From contig JAHDYJ010000017.1 in NCBI GenBank assembly GCA_023383795.1, positions 2,716-58,213 on the forward strand: 55,498 nt of DNA, given 5' to 3'. Position numbers and translations under genes: made by a program. Position 1 is the stretch's first letter; each line of letters opens with the position of its first letter. This document shows, one piece after another, positions 8,282-16,044 of the stretch. This DNA comes from Burkholderiales bacterium (GTDB lineage: Bacteria; Pseudomonadota; Gammaproteobacteria; Burkholderiales; SG8-39). The notes under the pieces were generated by a model that worked only from the letters and a program-made list of their open reading frames with translations, was not told the origin of the DNA and made no database searches.

Positions 8282-8932
8282 ATGAAACGCCTTCAGCTCG
8301 CCTTTCTCCTCGCCGCCGCGTGGCTCGGCGCCGCCGCCGTCGCCCAGACGCCCCACTCGCATGACCACAGCTTCCGGGGGGCGGAGCAATGGGCGCGCTA
8401 CTTCGACGATCCGGCGCGCGACGAATGGCAGAAGCCGCATCAGGTCATCCGCGCGCTGGATCTCGCGCCCGAGGCAAGGATCGCCGACATCGGCGCAGGC
8501 ACAGGGTACTTCTCGGTTCGGCTGGCCCACATGACGCCGAAGGGTCGCGTCTATGCCGTAGACGTCGAGCCCGACATGGTCAAGTACCTGGCGGACCGAG
8601 CCGAGCGGGAGAAGCTTGCGAACCTTCAGGCGGTGCAGGCGTCCCCGGGAGACCCGCGCCTGCCCGAGCCGGTGGACCGTGTTCTGCTCGTCGACGTCTA
8701 TCACCACATCGGCGAGCGCACGCGCTACTTCGAGAAGCTGCGCGAATACCTCAAGCCGGACGCGCGAGTCGCGATCGTCGACTTCCGCAAGGACTCACCA
8801 ATCGGACCGCCGGCGAGCGAGCGTCTTTCCCAAGAGCAGGTGGTCGCAGAGATGGAGCAGGCGGGATACTCGCTCGCGGCGACCGAGGACTTCCTGCCCA
8901 ATCAGTACTACCTGATCTTCATGGCCCGATAG
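8282..8932 (+). CDS. Class I SAM-dependent methyltransferase with signal peptide
   Basis: 216 residues. Residues 1-22 form a clear export signal ([22 protein letters not shown]). The Rossmann methyltransferase core follows, with motif [17 protein letters not shown], the acidic post-I region [10 protein letters not shown], and [17 protein letters not shown] as motif IV. The C-terminal LPNQYYLIF is conserved in this group. Exported members of the class exist as predicted methyltransferases, but SAM is not known in the periplasm, so the true location or activity is unclear. A decayed fragment of the same gene lies at 19674-19835. Confidence 0.85.
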   Translation: MKRLQLAFLLAAAWLGAAAVAQTPHSHDHSFRGAEQWARYFDDPARDEWQKPHQVIRALDLAPEARIADIGAGTGYFSVRLAHMTPKGRVYAVDVEPDMVKYLADRAEREKLANLQAVQASPGDPRLPEPVDRVLLVDVYHHIGERTRYFEKLREYLKPDARVAIVDFRKDSPIGPPASERLSQEQVVAEMEQAGYSLAATEDFLPNQYYLIFMAR

Positions 8933-8994
8933 CTGCCGGTTCGCGCGAGCGCGAGCCGACGCACGAACGCGGGTCCCCGCTTCACGAGCCGGCC

Positions 8995-9150
8995 GCGGAC
9001 GGCTTCCGCAACCGCCTCCGGGGCGAGCGTCCGGTTGCGGCCGACGCGTTACTGGTCGACAAGGCACGACTGCCGACGCTGACGCCGCCCGAGATACCCC
9101 TGCTCGTCGGCGGCCTGCGCGTTCTTGGCGCGAACGTCGGGCATGCACGG
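8995..9150 (+). pseudogene. katG: katG (catalase-peroxidase) fragment
   Basis: The plus-strand frame reads DGFRN, then [20 protein letters not shown], then [12 protein letters not shown]. This corresponds to the C-terminal domain segment of KatG, where [27 protein letters not shown] and VGGLRVL-AN are conserved. About 50 codons match; upstream and downstream similarity stops abruptly, and there is no start codon or heme domain. It is a gene scrap left by rearrangement. Recognised from memory of the family, without an alignment. Confidence 0.65.
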
Positions 9151-9253
9151 ATCCGTGCGTTAGTTCACACGCATTCCGCGGGCGATGCGAGAAGTGTGCG
9201 TCCGCCGCAAGAGCGCTGAGGCACGTGACGGCGAGAAACGGGCCGCGCCGGTC

Positions 9254-9268
9254 TACAGTCTTCCCATG
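9254..9268 (+). promoter_or_regulatory. Candidate -10 box directly before the ATG (leaderless transcript)
   Basis: TACAGT at 9254-9259 lies six bases before the ATG at 9266, with no Shine-Dalgarno between. Transcription would begin at or next to the start codon. No good -35 was seen. Confidence 0.35.
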
Positions 9269-10123
9269 TGTGAACTACTTGCGATGAGCGCGAATCGGCC
9301 GGCCGAGGTGGGCCACTACCTGTCCCGGCTCATGGCGCGCGGCGGAGCGACCGGACCGCATGCCGACGGCTGGGGCGTCGCGTACTACGAGGATCGCGCG
9401 GTACGCATCTTCAAGGAGCCGGCGCCGGCCGCCGAGAGCCGCCTTCTGGCGATGCTCGCGGAGGATTCGCTCAAGAGCACCGCGCTGATCGCCCATATTC
9501 GCCGAGCCAACCCGTCGATATTCGGACGAGCCATGAAGAACACCCATCCGTTCGAGCGCGAATGGAACGGCCGCTCGTGGTCCTTCGCCCATAACGGCAA
9601 GCTTTCCGGGCTGCACCAGAAGAACGTTCGTCCGGACGGCCGTTTTCTGCCAATCGGCGAGACGGATTCGGAGCTGGCGTTCTGCCACATGCTCGAAGCC
9701 GTTGCACGCGGCATCGGGCGCAACGGTCGTTACTCGCCAGCGGTGCTGGTCGACGCCATCCGGCCGGTAGTGGACGAACTGGCGACCCTCGGAGAGTTCA
9801 ACTTCGTTCTCAGCGACGGCGCATGCCTCTATGTGCACGCCCACACCAATCTCCACGTGCTGCAACGGACGCTCTCTACCGCGGACGAAGATCTCAAAAT
9901 GATCCTGCTGTCGACCGCACCCTTGACGGCGGAACCGTGGCAGGCGCTGGCGCCGGGCAGCATCCACGCCTATAGCCAGGGTGAAGACGTCCTGCAGGCT
10001 TGCCTCGCCACCCTGCCTGCCGGCTACGGACCCGCGGCGCAGCGGCGTGCACATGCAGACGTGACAGGCGGGTTCTGCCGCGGAAGCTGGACCGCTGCGC
10101 TGGCGTCGGAGGCGCCCGCCTGA
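9266..10123 (+). CDS. Class II glutamine amidotransferase (YafJ/EgtC type)
   Basis: 285 residues. After removal of Met1 the N-terminal Cys2 (MCELLAMSANRPA) is the Ntn nucleophile. Family features follow: GPHADGWGVAYYED, IAHIRRANPS, NTHPFEREWNGRSWSFAHNG and ETDSELAF. These enzymes hydrolyse gamma-glutamyl amides; EgtC in ergothioneine synthesis is one characterised member, but no other egt gene is nearby. ATG 9266 is chosen because it places Cys at position 2; upstream in-frame starts would abolish activity. Confidence 0.88.
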   Translation: MCELLAMSANRPAEVGHYLSRLMARGGATGPHADGWGVAYYEDRAVRIFKEPAPAAESRLLAMLAEDSLKSTALIAHIRRANPSIFGRAMKNTHPFEREWNGRSWSFAHNGKLSGLHQKNVRPDGRFLPIGETDSELAFCHMLEAVARGIGRNGRYSPAVLVDAIRPVVDELATLGEFNFVLSDGACLYVHAHTNLHVLQRTLSTADEDLKMILLSTAPLTAEPWQALAPGSIHAYSQGEDVLQACLATLPAGYGPAAQRRAHADVTGGFCRGSWTAALASEAPA

Positions 10124-10214
10124 CCGCGCGCCGACCATGGACAGAGACACGTCGGCTGCGAATCAACGCGTACGGCTCGATGCAAGGTCTCGGGCCCTGA
10201 CAGGAGCGCACGCC

Positions 10215-11657
10215 ATGGACTGGAACGCATGGGATGTGGAAGCCATCCGCCGGCACTTCGTGTTTCCGCAGGCCGGCCGGGTCGTCACCAACAACGCCGC
10301 CAGCACCCAGCCGCCGCGCGAGCTGCTGACCCTGTACCACGCGCTCGCGTACGACTACGACAACGTGCACCGCGGGCAGTCGAGCGCCTCGCAGCGCACG
10401 ACGGCCCGCTTCGAGTCGGCCTACGACGATATCGCGCGATTCATCGGCGCGCGAAGCCGAAACAGCATCGTCGCGGTGCGCAACACGACCGAGGCGCATA
10501 ACGCGGTCATGTACTCGCTGCTCGCCGAGTTCCGCGACGGCGACAACGTCGTCACGACGATGATGGAGCACAACTCGAACTACGTGCCGTGGTACGCGAT
10601 GTGCAAGGACATCTTGCCGAAGTTCGGACGGCGCGTCGAGTACCGGCTGGCGCGCTTCGATCCGCTGACCGGCGAGCTCGACATGGATCATCTGAAGTCG
10701 CTCATCGACCGACGGACGAAGCTCGTATGCTGCACCGGGGCGTCCAACTTCTTCGGCACGAAGAATCCGCTCGCCGACGTTCGCGCGCTCGCCGGCGCGA
10801 GCGGTTATGTGCAGCCGACCGGCGAGCGGCGCTCGTACCTCCTGGTGGACGGCGCGCAGCTGGTGCCGAGCTCCTTCGTGGACGTGCAGGCGCTCGACCT
10901 CGACTACCTTTCGTTCTCCTTTCACAAGATGCTGGCGCCGTTCGGCGTCGGTGTGCTGTACGCAAGAGAGCGGCTCCTCGAGTCGTCGCCGCCGTTCATG
11001 TACGGTGGCGACATGATCGCCGAGGGCCGCGTGTTTCCCGAGCACGTCGAGTACAACGCCCTGCCGTGGAAGTTCGCGGCGGGAACGCCGAACATCCTGG
11101 GCACGATCATCTCGGCCGAGGCCATGCGCATTCTGCTGGACTTGGCGCTGACGCCGGGGCGGCTCCGGCATTTCGCCACCGACAAGCCCATCGAGCGCGC
11201 GACCGTGGAGGCCGCCATGGGGCGCGTGGCGACGTGGAACCGGGAACTGACGGGGCGCGCGATCGAGGGCCTCAGCAGGATTCCCGGCATCGCCATCTAT
11301 GGGCCGCGTGACGCAGCGCGACGCAGCGCGCTGGTTGCGTTCAACGTCGCGGGCCGCAGTCCGATGGATCTCGCGCGGTCGTTGAACGAAGCGGGCGTAG
11401 AGTCGCGCGCGGGCTGCCACTGCGCGACGCTCGCGCATCATGCCCTGAAGTTGAACCCGCCGGCCAGCTGCCGATTGAGCTTCTACCTGTACAACACGCG
11501 GGAGGAGGTCGATCGTGCCGTGGAGGCGCTGGTAGCGATCGTCGTGAGGGGAGACCGTGGCATGGCGTCAGGCCGGCAAATCGGGGCCCGGCGCAACCCG
11601 CTGCCGCCGACGACGAATAGCCGGTACGGCGCGGCCACAGCGGTAAGCGTGTACTGA
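10215..11657 (+). CDS. Class V aminotransferase / cysteine desulfurase-like PLP enzyme
   Basis: 480 residues. The N-terminal motif TNNAASTQPP, the PLP-binding lysine in DLDYLSFSFHKMLAPFGVGV, and the C-terminal cysteine loop VESRAGCHCATL match the SufS-like group of fold-type I enzymes. The loop cysteine is where persulfide, or selenide in selenocysteine lyases, is formed. AGGAG sits ten bases before ATG 10215. It follows the amidotransferase by 91 bases on the same strand. No suf or isc genes are near. Given selB 2.3 kb downstream, a role in selenium delivery is possible but unproven. Confidence 0.82.
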   Translation: MDWNAWDVEAIRRHFVFPQAGRVVTNNAASTQPPRELLTLYHALAYDYDNVHRGQSSASQRTTARFESAYDDIARFIGARSRNSIVAVRNTTEAHNAVMYSLLAEFRDGDNVVTTMMEHNSNYVPWYAMCKDILPKFGRRVEYRLARFDPLTGELDMDHLKSLIDRRTKLVCCTGASNFFGTKNPLADVRALAGASGYVQPTGERRSYLLVDGAQLVPSSFVDVQALDLDYLSFSFHKMLAPFGVGVLYARERLLESSPPFMYGGDMIAEGRVFPEHVEYNALPWKFAAGTPNILGTIISAEAMRILLDLALTPGRLRHFATDKPIERATVEAAMGRVATWNRELTGRAIEGLSRIPGIAIYGPRDAARRSALVAFNVAGRSPMDLARSLNEAGVESRAGCHCATLAHHALKLNPPASCRLSFYLYNTREEVDRAVEALVAIVVRGDRGMASGRQIGARRNPLPPTTNSRYGAATAVSVY

Positions 11658-11735
11658 ATCACTGGGGGGAGGGCGAGGCTCCGCTCTGCGGCGGTCTTCG
11701 ACGGGAGGCGAGTCGTTCGAGGCGTCGCCCTCCCG

Positions 11736-12743
11736 CTACGCGCCGAAGGTGAACCGGCTGCCGAGGTTGTTGGCCACGACGCGGTCCGGCATGCGCTGGC
11801 GCATGGCCTCGATGAAGGGCGCGCCGGTGCAGTGCATCGGGATGATCGCATCGGGCTTCAGGGCGGCGAGCTCGTCGACGGTGTGGACGATGTAGTCGGC
11901 GGGCGCCATGCCGAGATGGAATCCGCCGATCACCGCGTGCACCTTCGACGCGTTGGCGACCTTCATCGCGGTGCGCACGGTGTTCACGATCCCGGTGTGG
12001 CCGCAGGAGGAGATCACCACGAGGCCGCGCCCCCTCACGATGAAGCAGGTGCCGTGCTCGTCCGGGTGCTCGTCCAGCACGAGCTCGCCCCGCCGCTCGG
12101 CTTCGGTGAAATGCTCGACGCGGACCCTGGTGCTCCCGGTGATCTGCTCGAACGAGGTCCGCTCGATCTGACCGGTGGTGAACGGGCCTTCGAGCGCCAC
12201 CGGCGTTTCGCAGCACGCCGGCACGACCTTTTGCGCGGTGAGCGCCGTGCGGTCGAGCGCACCCCAGGAGACCGGCTCCTCGCCCTCGCGCCGCGGCAGC
12301 CATTTCTCGCGGAAGATGGTCTCGCCGCCGACGTAGAGGGCGAGATCGTCGCGCATCCTGGCGCGATGCTGGTTCACGAAGCCCACCAGGCCGCCATAGT
12401 GGTCGCGGTGGCCGTGGCTCAGGATCAGCCCGTGGATCCGCGCCGGGTCGACGCCGAGGAGGTCGATGTTGCGGTTGAGGACCTCGGGCGTGTACCCGAA
12501 GTCCAGCAGATACTGCGTCCTGGCGCCCCGGTATTCGGATTCGAGATGCAGCGACAGGCCCCATTCGCCGGCCAGCGTGGACATCTGCCGGCCGCGGATC
12601 TCGCCGACGTGCTCGATCCCGACGACCGGGTGCGTCGCCTTCGGGAGGAAACGCTCGTAGTGCGAATCCACCACGACGCGGATCGCCAGGCTGTCCACGA
12701 CCGGCGGGGCGAAAGGCGCCCGCGCATCGACGTTCAGGCCCAT
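11736..12743 (-). CDS. Metallo-beta-lactamase-fold hydrolase (dihydropterin phosphate synthase-like)
   Basis: 335 residues. The metal site motif is SHGHRDHYGG, with further ligands in SSCGHTG, GGFHLG and PMHCTG. This arrangement, with the N-terminal LDFG and the late H in PMHC, is the MJ0301-type group annotated as 7,8-dihydropterin-6-methyl-aminobenzene phosphate synthase; in most bacteria the reaction is unknown. ATG 12743 has a strong GAGGAGAGG ribosome binding site. It is transcribed convergently with the aminotransferase gene. Confidence 0.85.
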   Translation of the reverse strand: MGLNVDARAPFAPPVVDSLAIRVVVDSHYERFLPKATHPVVGIEHVGEIRGRQMSTLAGEWGLSLHLESEYRGARTQYLLDFGYTPEVLNRNIDLLGVDPARIHGLILSHGHRDHYGGLVGFVNQHRARMRDDLALYVGGETIFREKWLPRREGEEPVSWGALDRTALTAQKVVPACCETPVALEGPFTTGQIERTSFEQITGSTRVRVEHFTEAERRGELVLDEHPDEHGTCFIVRGRGLVVISSCGHTGIVNTVRTAMKVANASKVHAVIGGFHLGMAPADYIVHTVDELAALKPDAIIPMHCTGAPFIEAMRQRMPDRVVANNLGSRFTFGA

Positions 12744-13078
12744 GACCTCTCCTCCTCGCGGGAATCTATTCCGGCCGCGGTAGCACGGCAAGCGATCGGG
12801 CCATTCCGCGGACAGGGAAGTCTACGATGAGGCGCGGACGCTCAAGGGCGACTTTCTCAGGCGCCCGGTCGCTGCCGAACGTCGCCCGCGCATCCCACGG
12901 GGCACTCGCAGAACATTGATAAGGCAGCGTTAATCAAGGGTCCCTGCGACCGGGATGTGCGTCTTGTTTGAGCGGTGTCAATTTCGCCTGCCGAGACCGG
13001 GAGTATAGAAATACGGGTGGTACTCCGGAGTCCGCTCAGGCTTCGGAACGGTCTCGCACATGAACGAAAGGACGCAGC
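12744..13078. promoter_or_regulatory. Upstream region of the selenoprotein gene
   Basis: Contains an imperfect inverted repeat TTGATAA...TTAATCAA (about 12927-12948) that resembles paired half-sites for a dimeric regulator, though the spacing is too long for FNR. A possible -10 TATAGA lies at 13004-13009, about 70 bases before the peroxiredoxin ATG, without a good -35. No tRNA-like fold was seen. Confidence 0.3.
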
Positions 13079-13795
13079 ATGGCTGAACAACCGGAAGGAT
13101 GTGCGCGGGTGACCGGCTCGGTCGTCGGTGAACCACCGCCGCAAACCCCCTCCCAACTCGAACCAGGCATCAAGAAAGAGGCGACAAAGATGACTGCACG
13201 TGTCGGACAGAAAGCGCCGGATTTCAACGCGCCGGCCTACTACCGGGGCAGTTTCACCAACGTCAAGCTGTCGGACTTCGCCGGCAAATGGGTGCTGCTC
13301 TGTTTCTATCCAGGTGATTTCACGTTCGTTTGAGCGACTGAAGTGTCGGCGGTCGCCGCACAGTACAAGTCGCTGCAGAAGCTGGGAATAGAAGTCATCT
13401 CGGTCAGTGTGGACAGCCACTTCGTCCACAAGATGTGGAACGACGGCGAACTCAGCAAGATGGTGGAGGGCGGCGTGCCATTCCACATGGCTTCCGACCA
13501 GGCAGGCAATGTCGGTCGGGCGTACGGTTGCTGGGACGAGACCCAGGGCATCGAGATGCGCGGGCGTTTCATCATCGACCCGGATGGCGTGATCCAGGCC
13601 ATGGAGGTGCTCACCCCGCCGGTCGGGCGCAAGGTCGCCGAAACGGTGCGCCAGGTGCAGGCTTTCCAGCACGTCCGCGACACCGGCGGCAAGGAAGCCA
13701 TGCCCGCGGGCTGGGAACCGGGCAAGCCGACCCTCAAACCGGGGCCGGATCTGGTCGGGAACGTCTGGAAGGTTTGGAACCCTTCCATGGAATAA
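13079..13795 (+). CDS. Selenocysteine-containing AhpC-type peroxiredoxin (in-frame TGA read through)
   Basis: One frame spans 13079-13795 (238 codons) with a single TGA at 13331-13333. The protein has an AhpC/TSA fold: [67 protein letters not shown] falls exactly at the peroxidatic Cys of FTFVC-TE. Similarity continues unbroken to the TAA, and a SECIS-like hairpin follows the TGA, with selB next door. ATG 13079 has AAAGGA upstream; ATG 13190 (GAGG upstream) would give Sec48, the usual AhpC position, and is an alternative start. The usual C-terminal resolving Cys (VCP) is AMP here; a Cys in AYGCWDE may replace it. Likely function is peroxide reduction. Automated annotation would split this gene. 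Confidence 0.92.
13334..13373 (+). promoter_or_regulatory. Bacterial SECIS hairpin for UGA recoding
   Basis: Immediately after the TGA. The outer stem is GCGACT (13334-13339) with AGTCGC (13368-13373). The inner stem is GTG (13343-13345) with CAC (13359-13361). A single bulged U (13346) is followed by CGGC (13347-13350) pairing with GCCG (13355-13358), closing a GGTC loop (13351-13354). The loop starts with GG and lies 17 bases after the UGA. A short apical stem, a bulged U and a G at the loop start are the features SelB recognises in bacterial SECIS elements. Folded by eye. Confidence 0.8.
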
Positions 13796-13850
13796 TCCGC
13801 CCGATTCTGGCGCTTGGGGTGGTCGGGTTCTCTCGTCGCCGGCCACCCGA

Positions 13851-13878
13851 AACCCCGCCCCCCGTGGCGGGGTTTTTG
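13851..13878 (+). terminator. Rho-independent terminator between peroxiredoxin and selB
   Basis: AACCCCGCC (13851-13859) pairs perfectly with GGCGGGGTT (13866-13874) around a six-base loop, and the T run extends into TTTGTT. It ends transcription of the selenoprotein gene about 55 bases past its stop, so selB is expressed by read-through or its own promoter. Confidence 0.85.
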
Positions 13879-13906
13879 TTGAACGGATAGGGTGATCGAT
13901 CGCGCC

Positions 13907-15835
13907 ATGCTCATAGGCACCGCGGGCCACATCGACCACGGCAAGACCACGCTGGTGAAAGCGCTCACCGGCGTGGACGCCGATCGACTGCCCGAGGAAA
14001 AGGCGCGCGGCATCACCCTCGACCTCGGCTACGCCTACACCCCTCTCCCCGATGGCTCGGTGCTCGGCTTCGTCGACGTGCCAGGGCATGAAAAGCTGAT
14101 CCACAACATGCTCGCCGGCGCGACCGGCATCGACTTCGTTCTCCTGGTCGTCGCCGCCGACGACGGGCCGATGCCCCAGACGCGAGAGCATCTCGAGCTG
14201 CTCGACCTGCTGGGCCTGACGCAGGGGGCGATTGCCCTCACCAAGGTCGATGCCGTTTCGCCCCAACGACTCGACGAGGCCCGGCAGGAAGTGGCAGCGC
14301 TCATGGCCGGCACCGGAATCTCAGGCAGCCCGCTCTTCCCGGTATCGGGCCGCACCGGGGAGGGGGTGGCCTCGCTGCGCGCCCATCTGGAAGCGGCGGC
14401 GGCCGCCGTGCGCCGACGCCCGGCGGGAGGGCGTTTCCGACTGGCCATCGACCGCTGTTTCTCGCTCCCGGGCGTCGGCACGGTCGTGACCGGCACGGCG
14501 CATTCCGGCGCAATCGGCGTCGGCGAGACGGTCATGATTTCTCCGCCGGGCCTGAAGGCTCGCGTGCGCGGTCTGCACGTTCAGGACCGTCCCGCCGAGC
14601 GCGGCGAGGCGGGCGATCGCTGTGCGCTGGCGCTGAAAGGCAACTTCGAGAGGAAGGACGTCGCGCGGGGCATGTGGGTGGTCGATCCGTCACTCGCCAT
14701 TCCCCTGTCCCGCTTTCACGGAGAACTCCGCGTCCCTTCCGGCCAGATGCCGGTGACGCACATGCAGACCGTCCACGTCCACCTTGGCGCCGAAGACCTC
14801 CTCGGGCGGGTCGCCCTGCTCGACTGCCAGGAAATCGGTGCCGGCGGCACGGCGCTGGTGGAGATCCTCATGGAGCGCGAAATGCTGGCTCTGCGCGGCG
14901 ACCGTTTCGTCCTGCGGGATACGGGCGCGCAGCGCACGGTGGGCGGCGGCAGGGTGCTCGACATCTTTCCGCCCACGCGCCACAAGCGTGCGGTGCAGCG
15001 GCTCGCGTTGCTCGACGCAATGCGCATCGACGACCCGGCGCTCGCACTGGGGCTTCTGGCCCGCCATGCCCCGGCTGGCATCGAGCTCGATCGGTTCCTC
15101 GTGAACTGGAACCTCACGCCGGCAGACGCCGAAGAGCTCTGGCAGCGTGCCGGCCTGCGCGTGATTCGCGATGGTGAGACATCGATCGGCATCGCCCATG
15201 AGGCCTGGTCCGCACTCCGGACGAGACTGCTAGACGCCGTGGACCGGGAGCACGAGCGTGCCCCGGACATGATCGGCGTCGAACGCGAGCGGCTGCGCCG
15301 CATGACCTCAGCCAGCCTGCCGCGTCCCGTTTTCGACGCCCTCAGCGCCGAGCTGCTGGCGTCGGGAGCGATCGCGCAAACACGGGCCTGGCTGCACCTG
15401 CCGGAGCATCGCGCCAGCGTCTCCGCCGCCGACCGTGACCTCTTCTCCGTGCTGAAGCCACTGCTGGATGCGAAGCCCTACAACCCGCCGCGGGTGCGCG
15501 ATGTCTCCGAGGCAACGGGCACGCCGGAAGACACAGTACGCCAGCTGTTCAAACGGATCGCCCGCGCCGGCGAGCTCTACCCCGTTGCGCACGATCACCA
15601 TTACACCGCCAGCGCCGTTGCGGAACTGGCCGACATCGTCCGCAAGCTGAGCGAGGAAGAGGGCGGGGCACGCATCGCCACGTTGCGCGATATCCTCGTC
15701 GGCGGAGGAGGTGGCGGCCGCAAGGTGGCGACCCAGATCCTCGAGTTCTTCGATCGCATCGGCTATACGCGCCGCGTTCGGGACGAGCACGTCCTGCGTC
15801 GCGGGTGTGCAATGCATCACTGGACGGCATCGTGA
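13907..15835 (+). CDS. selB: Selenocysteine-specific elongation factor SelB
   Basis: 642 residues from ATG 13907. The GTPase domain has G1 [13 protein letters not shown], the switch region [12 protein letters not shown]3 [13 protein letters not shown] and G4 TKVD. EF-Tu-like beta barrels follow (about 175-350), then a long C-terminal part with winged-helix modules that bind the SECIS hairpin. SelB brings selenocysteinyl-tRNA to recoded UGA codons. ATG 13907 matches the family start [13 protein letters not shown]; a GTG at 13892 would add five residues. It lies 112 bases after the selenoprotein gene and beyond a terminator. selA, selD and selC are not seen in the window. Confidence 0.95.
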   Translation: MLIGTAGHIDHGKTTLVKALTGVDADRLPEEKARGITLDLGYAYTPLPDGSVLGFVDVPGHEKLIHNMLAGATGIDFVLLVVAADDGPMPQTREHLELLDLLGLTQGAIALTKVDAVSPQRLDEARQEVAALMAGTGISGSPLFPVSGRTGEGVASLRAHLEAAAAAVRRRPAGGRFRLAIDRCFSLPGVGTVVTGTAHSGAIGVGETVMISPPGLKARVRGLHVQDRPAERGEAGDRCALALKGNFERKDVARGMWVVDPSLAIPLSRFHGELRVPSGQMPVTHMQTVHVHLGAEDLLGRVALLDCQEIGAGGTALVEILMEREMLALRGDRFVLRDTGAQRTVGGGRVLDIFPPTRHKRAVQRLALLDAMRIDDPALALGLLARHAPAGIELDRFLVNWNLTPADAEELWQRAGLRVIRDGETSIGIAHEAWSALRTRLLDAVDREHERAPDMIGVERERLRRMTSASLPRPVFDALSAELLASGAIAQTRAWLHLPEHRASVSAADRDLFSVLKPLLDAKPYNPPRVRDVSEATGTPEDTVRQLFKRIARAGELYPVAHDHHYTASAVAELADIVRKLSEEEGGARIATLRDILVGGGGGGRKVATQILEFFDRIGYTRRVRDEHVLRRGCAMHHWTAS

Positions 15836-15953
15836 AAGACGGAAAAGATCGTTCGCGCGCTGCTCCACCGGGCGGCGGCACTGCCGTTCGGCCGATGGCG
15901 AAGCTCTCGTCGATGATCAGCAGAACGTTGCACATTCGGAAGCTGTAGCGTAG

Positions 15954-15973
15954 CGGGACGCACTGGCGTCCCG
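15954..15973 (+). other. Perfect hairpin after selB
   Basis: CGGGACGC-ACTG-GCGTCCCG, an eight-base perfect stem with a four-base loop, about 120 bases after selB and 70 before plsB. No U-tract follows, so it is not a standard terminator; it may be a Rho-assisted terminator or RNA stability element. Confidence 0.4.
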
Positions 15974-16044
15974 ACCGCGCAGGGGGACGAGAATCGTGCG
16001 GGAACGGGGGCGCCGCGCGCTCTCCGACGAACCGCAAGTCGCCA

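Noticed and set aside
15840..15950. Minus-strand peptide resembling an ATPase Walker B (VLLIIDESF)
   Set aside because: Only about 15 residues look protein-like, with no Walker A or start; too short to call an insertion-sequence remnant.
15836..16044. Possible tRNA-Sec (selC) in the gap after selB
   Set aside because: The string GGAAAAGATCG recalls the acceptor arm of tRNA-Sec, but no UCA anticodon loop, long variable arm or GGTTCGA T-loop follows.
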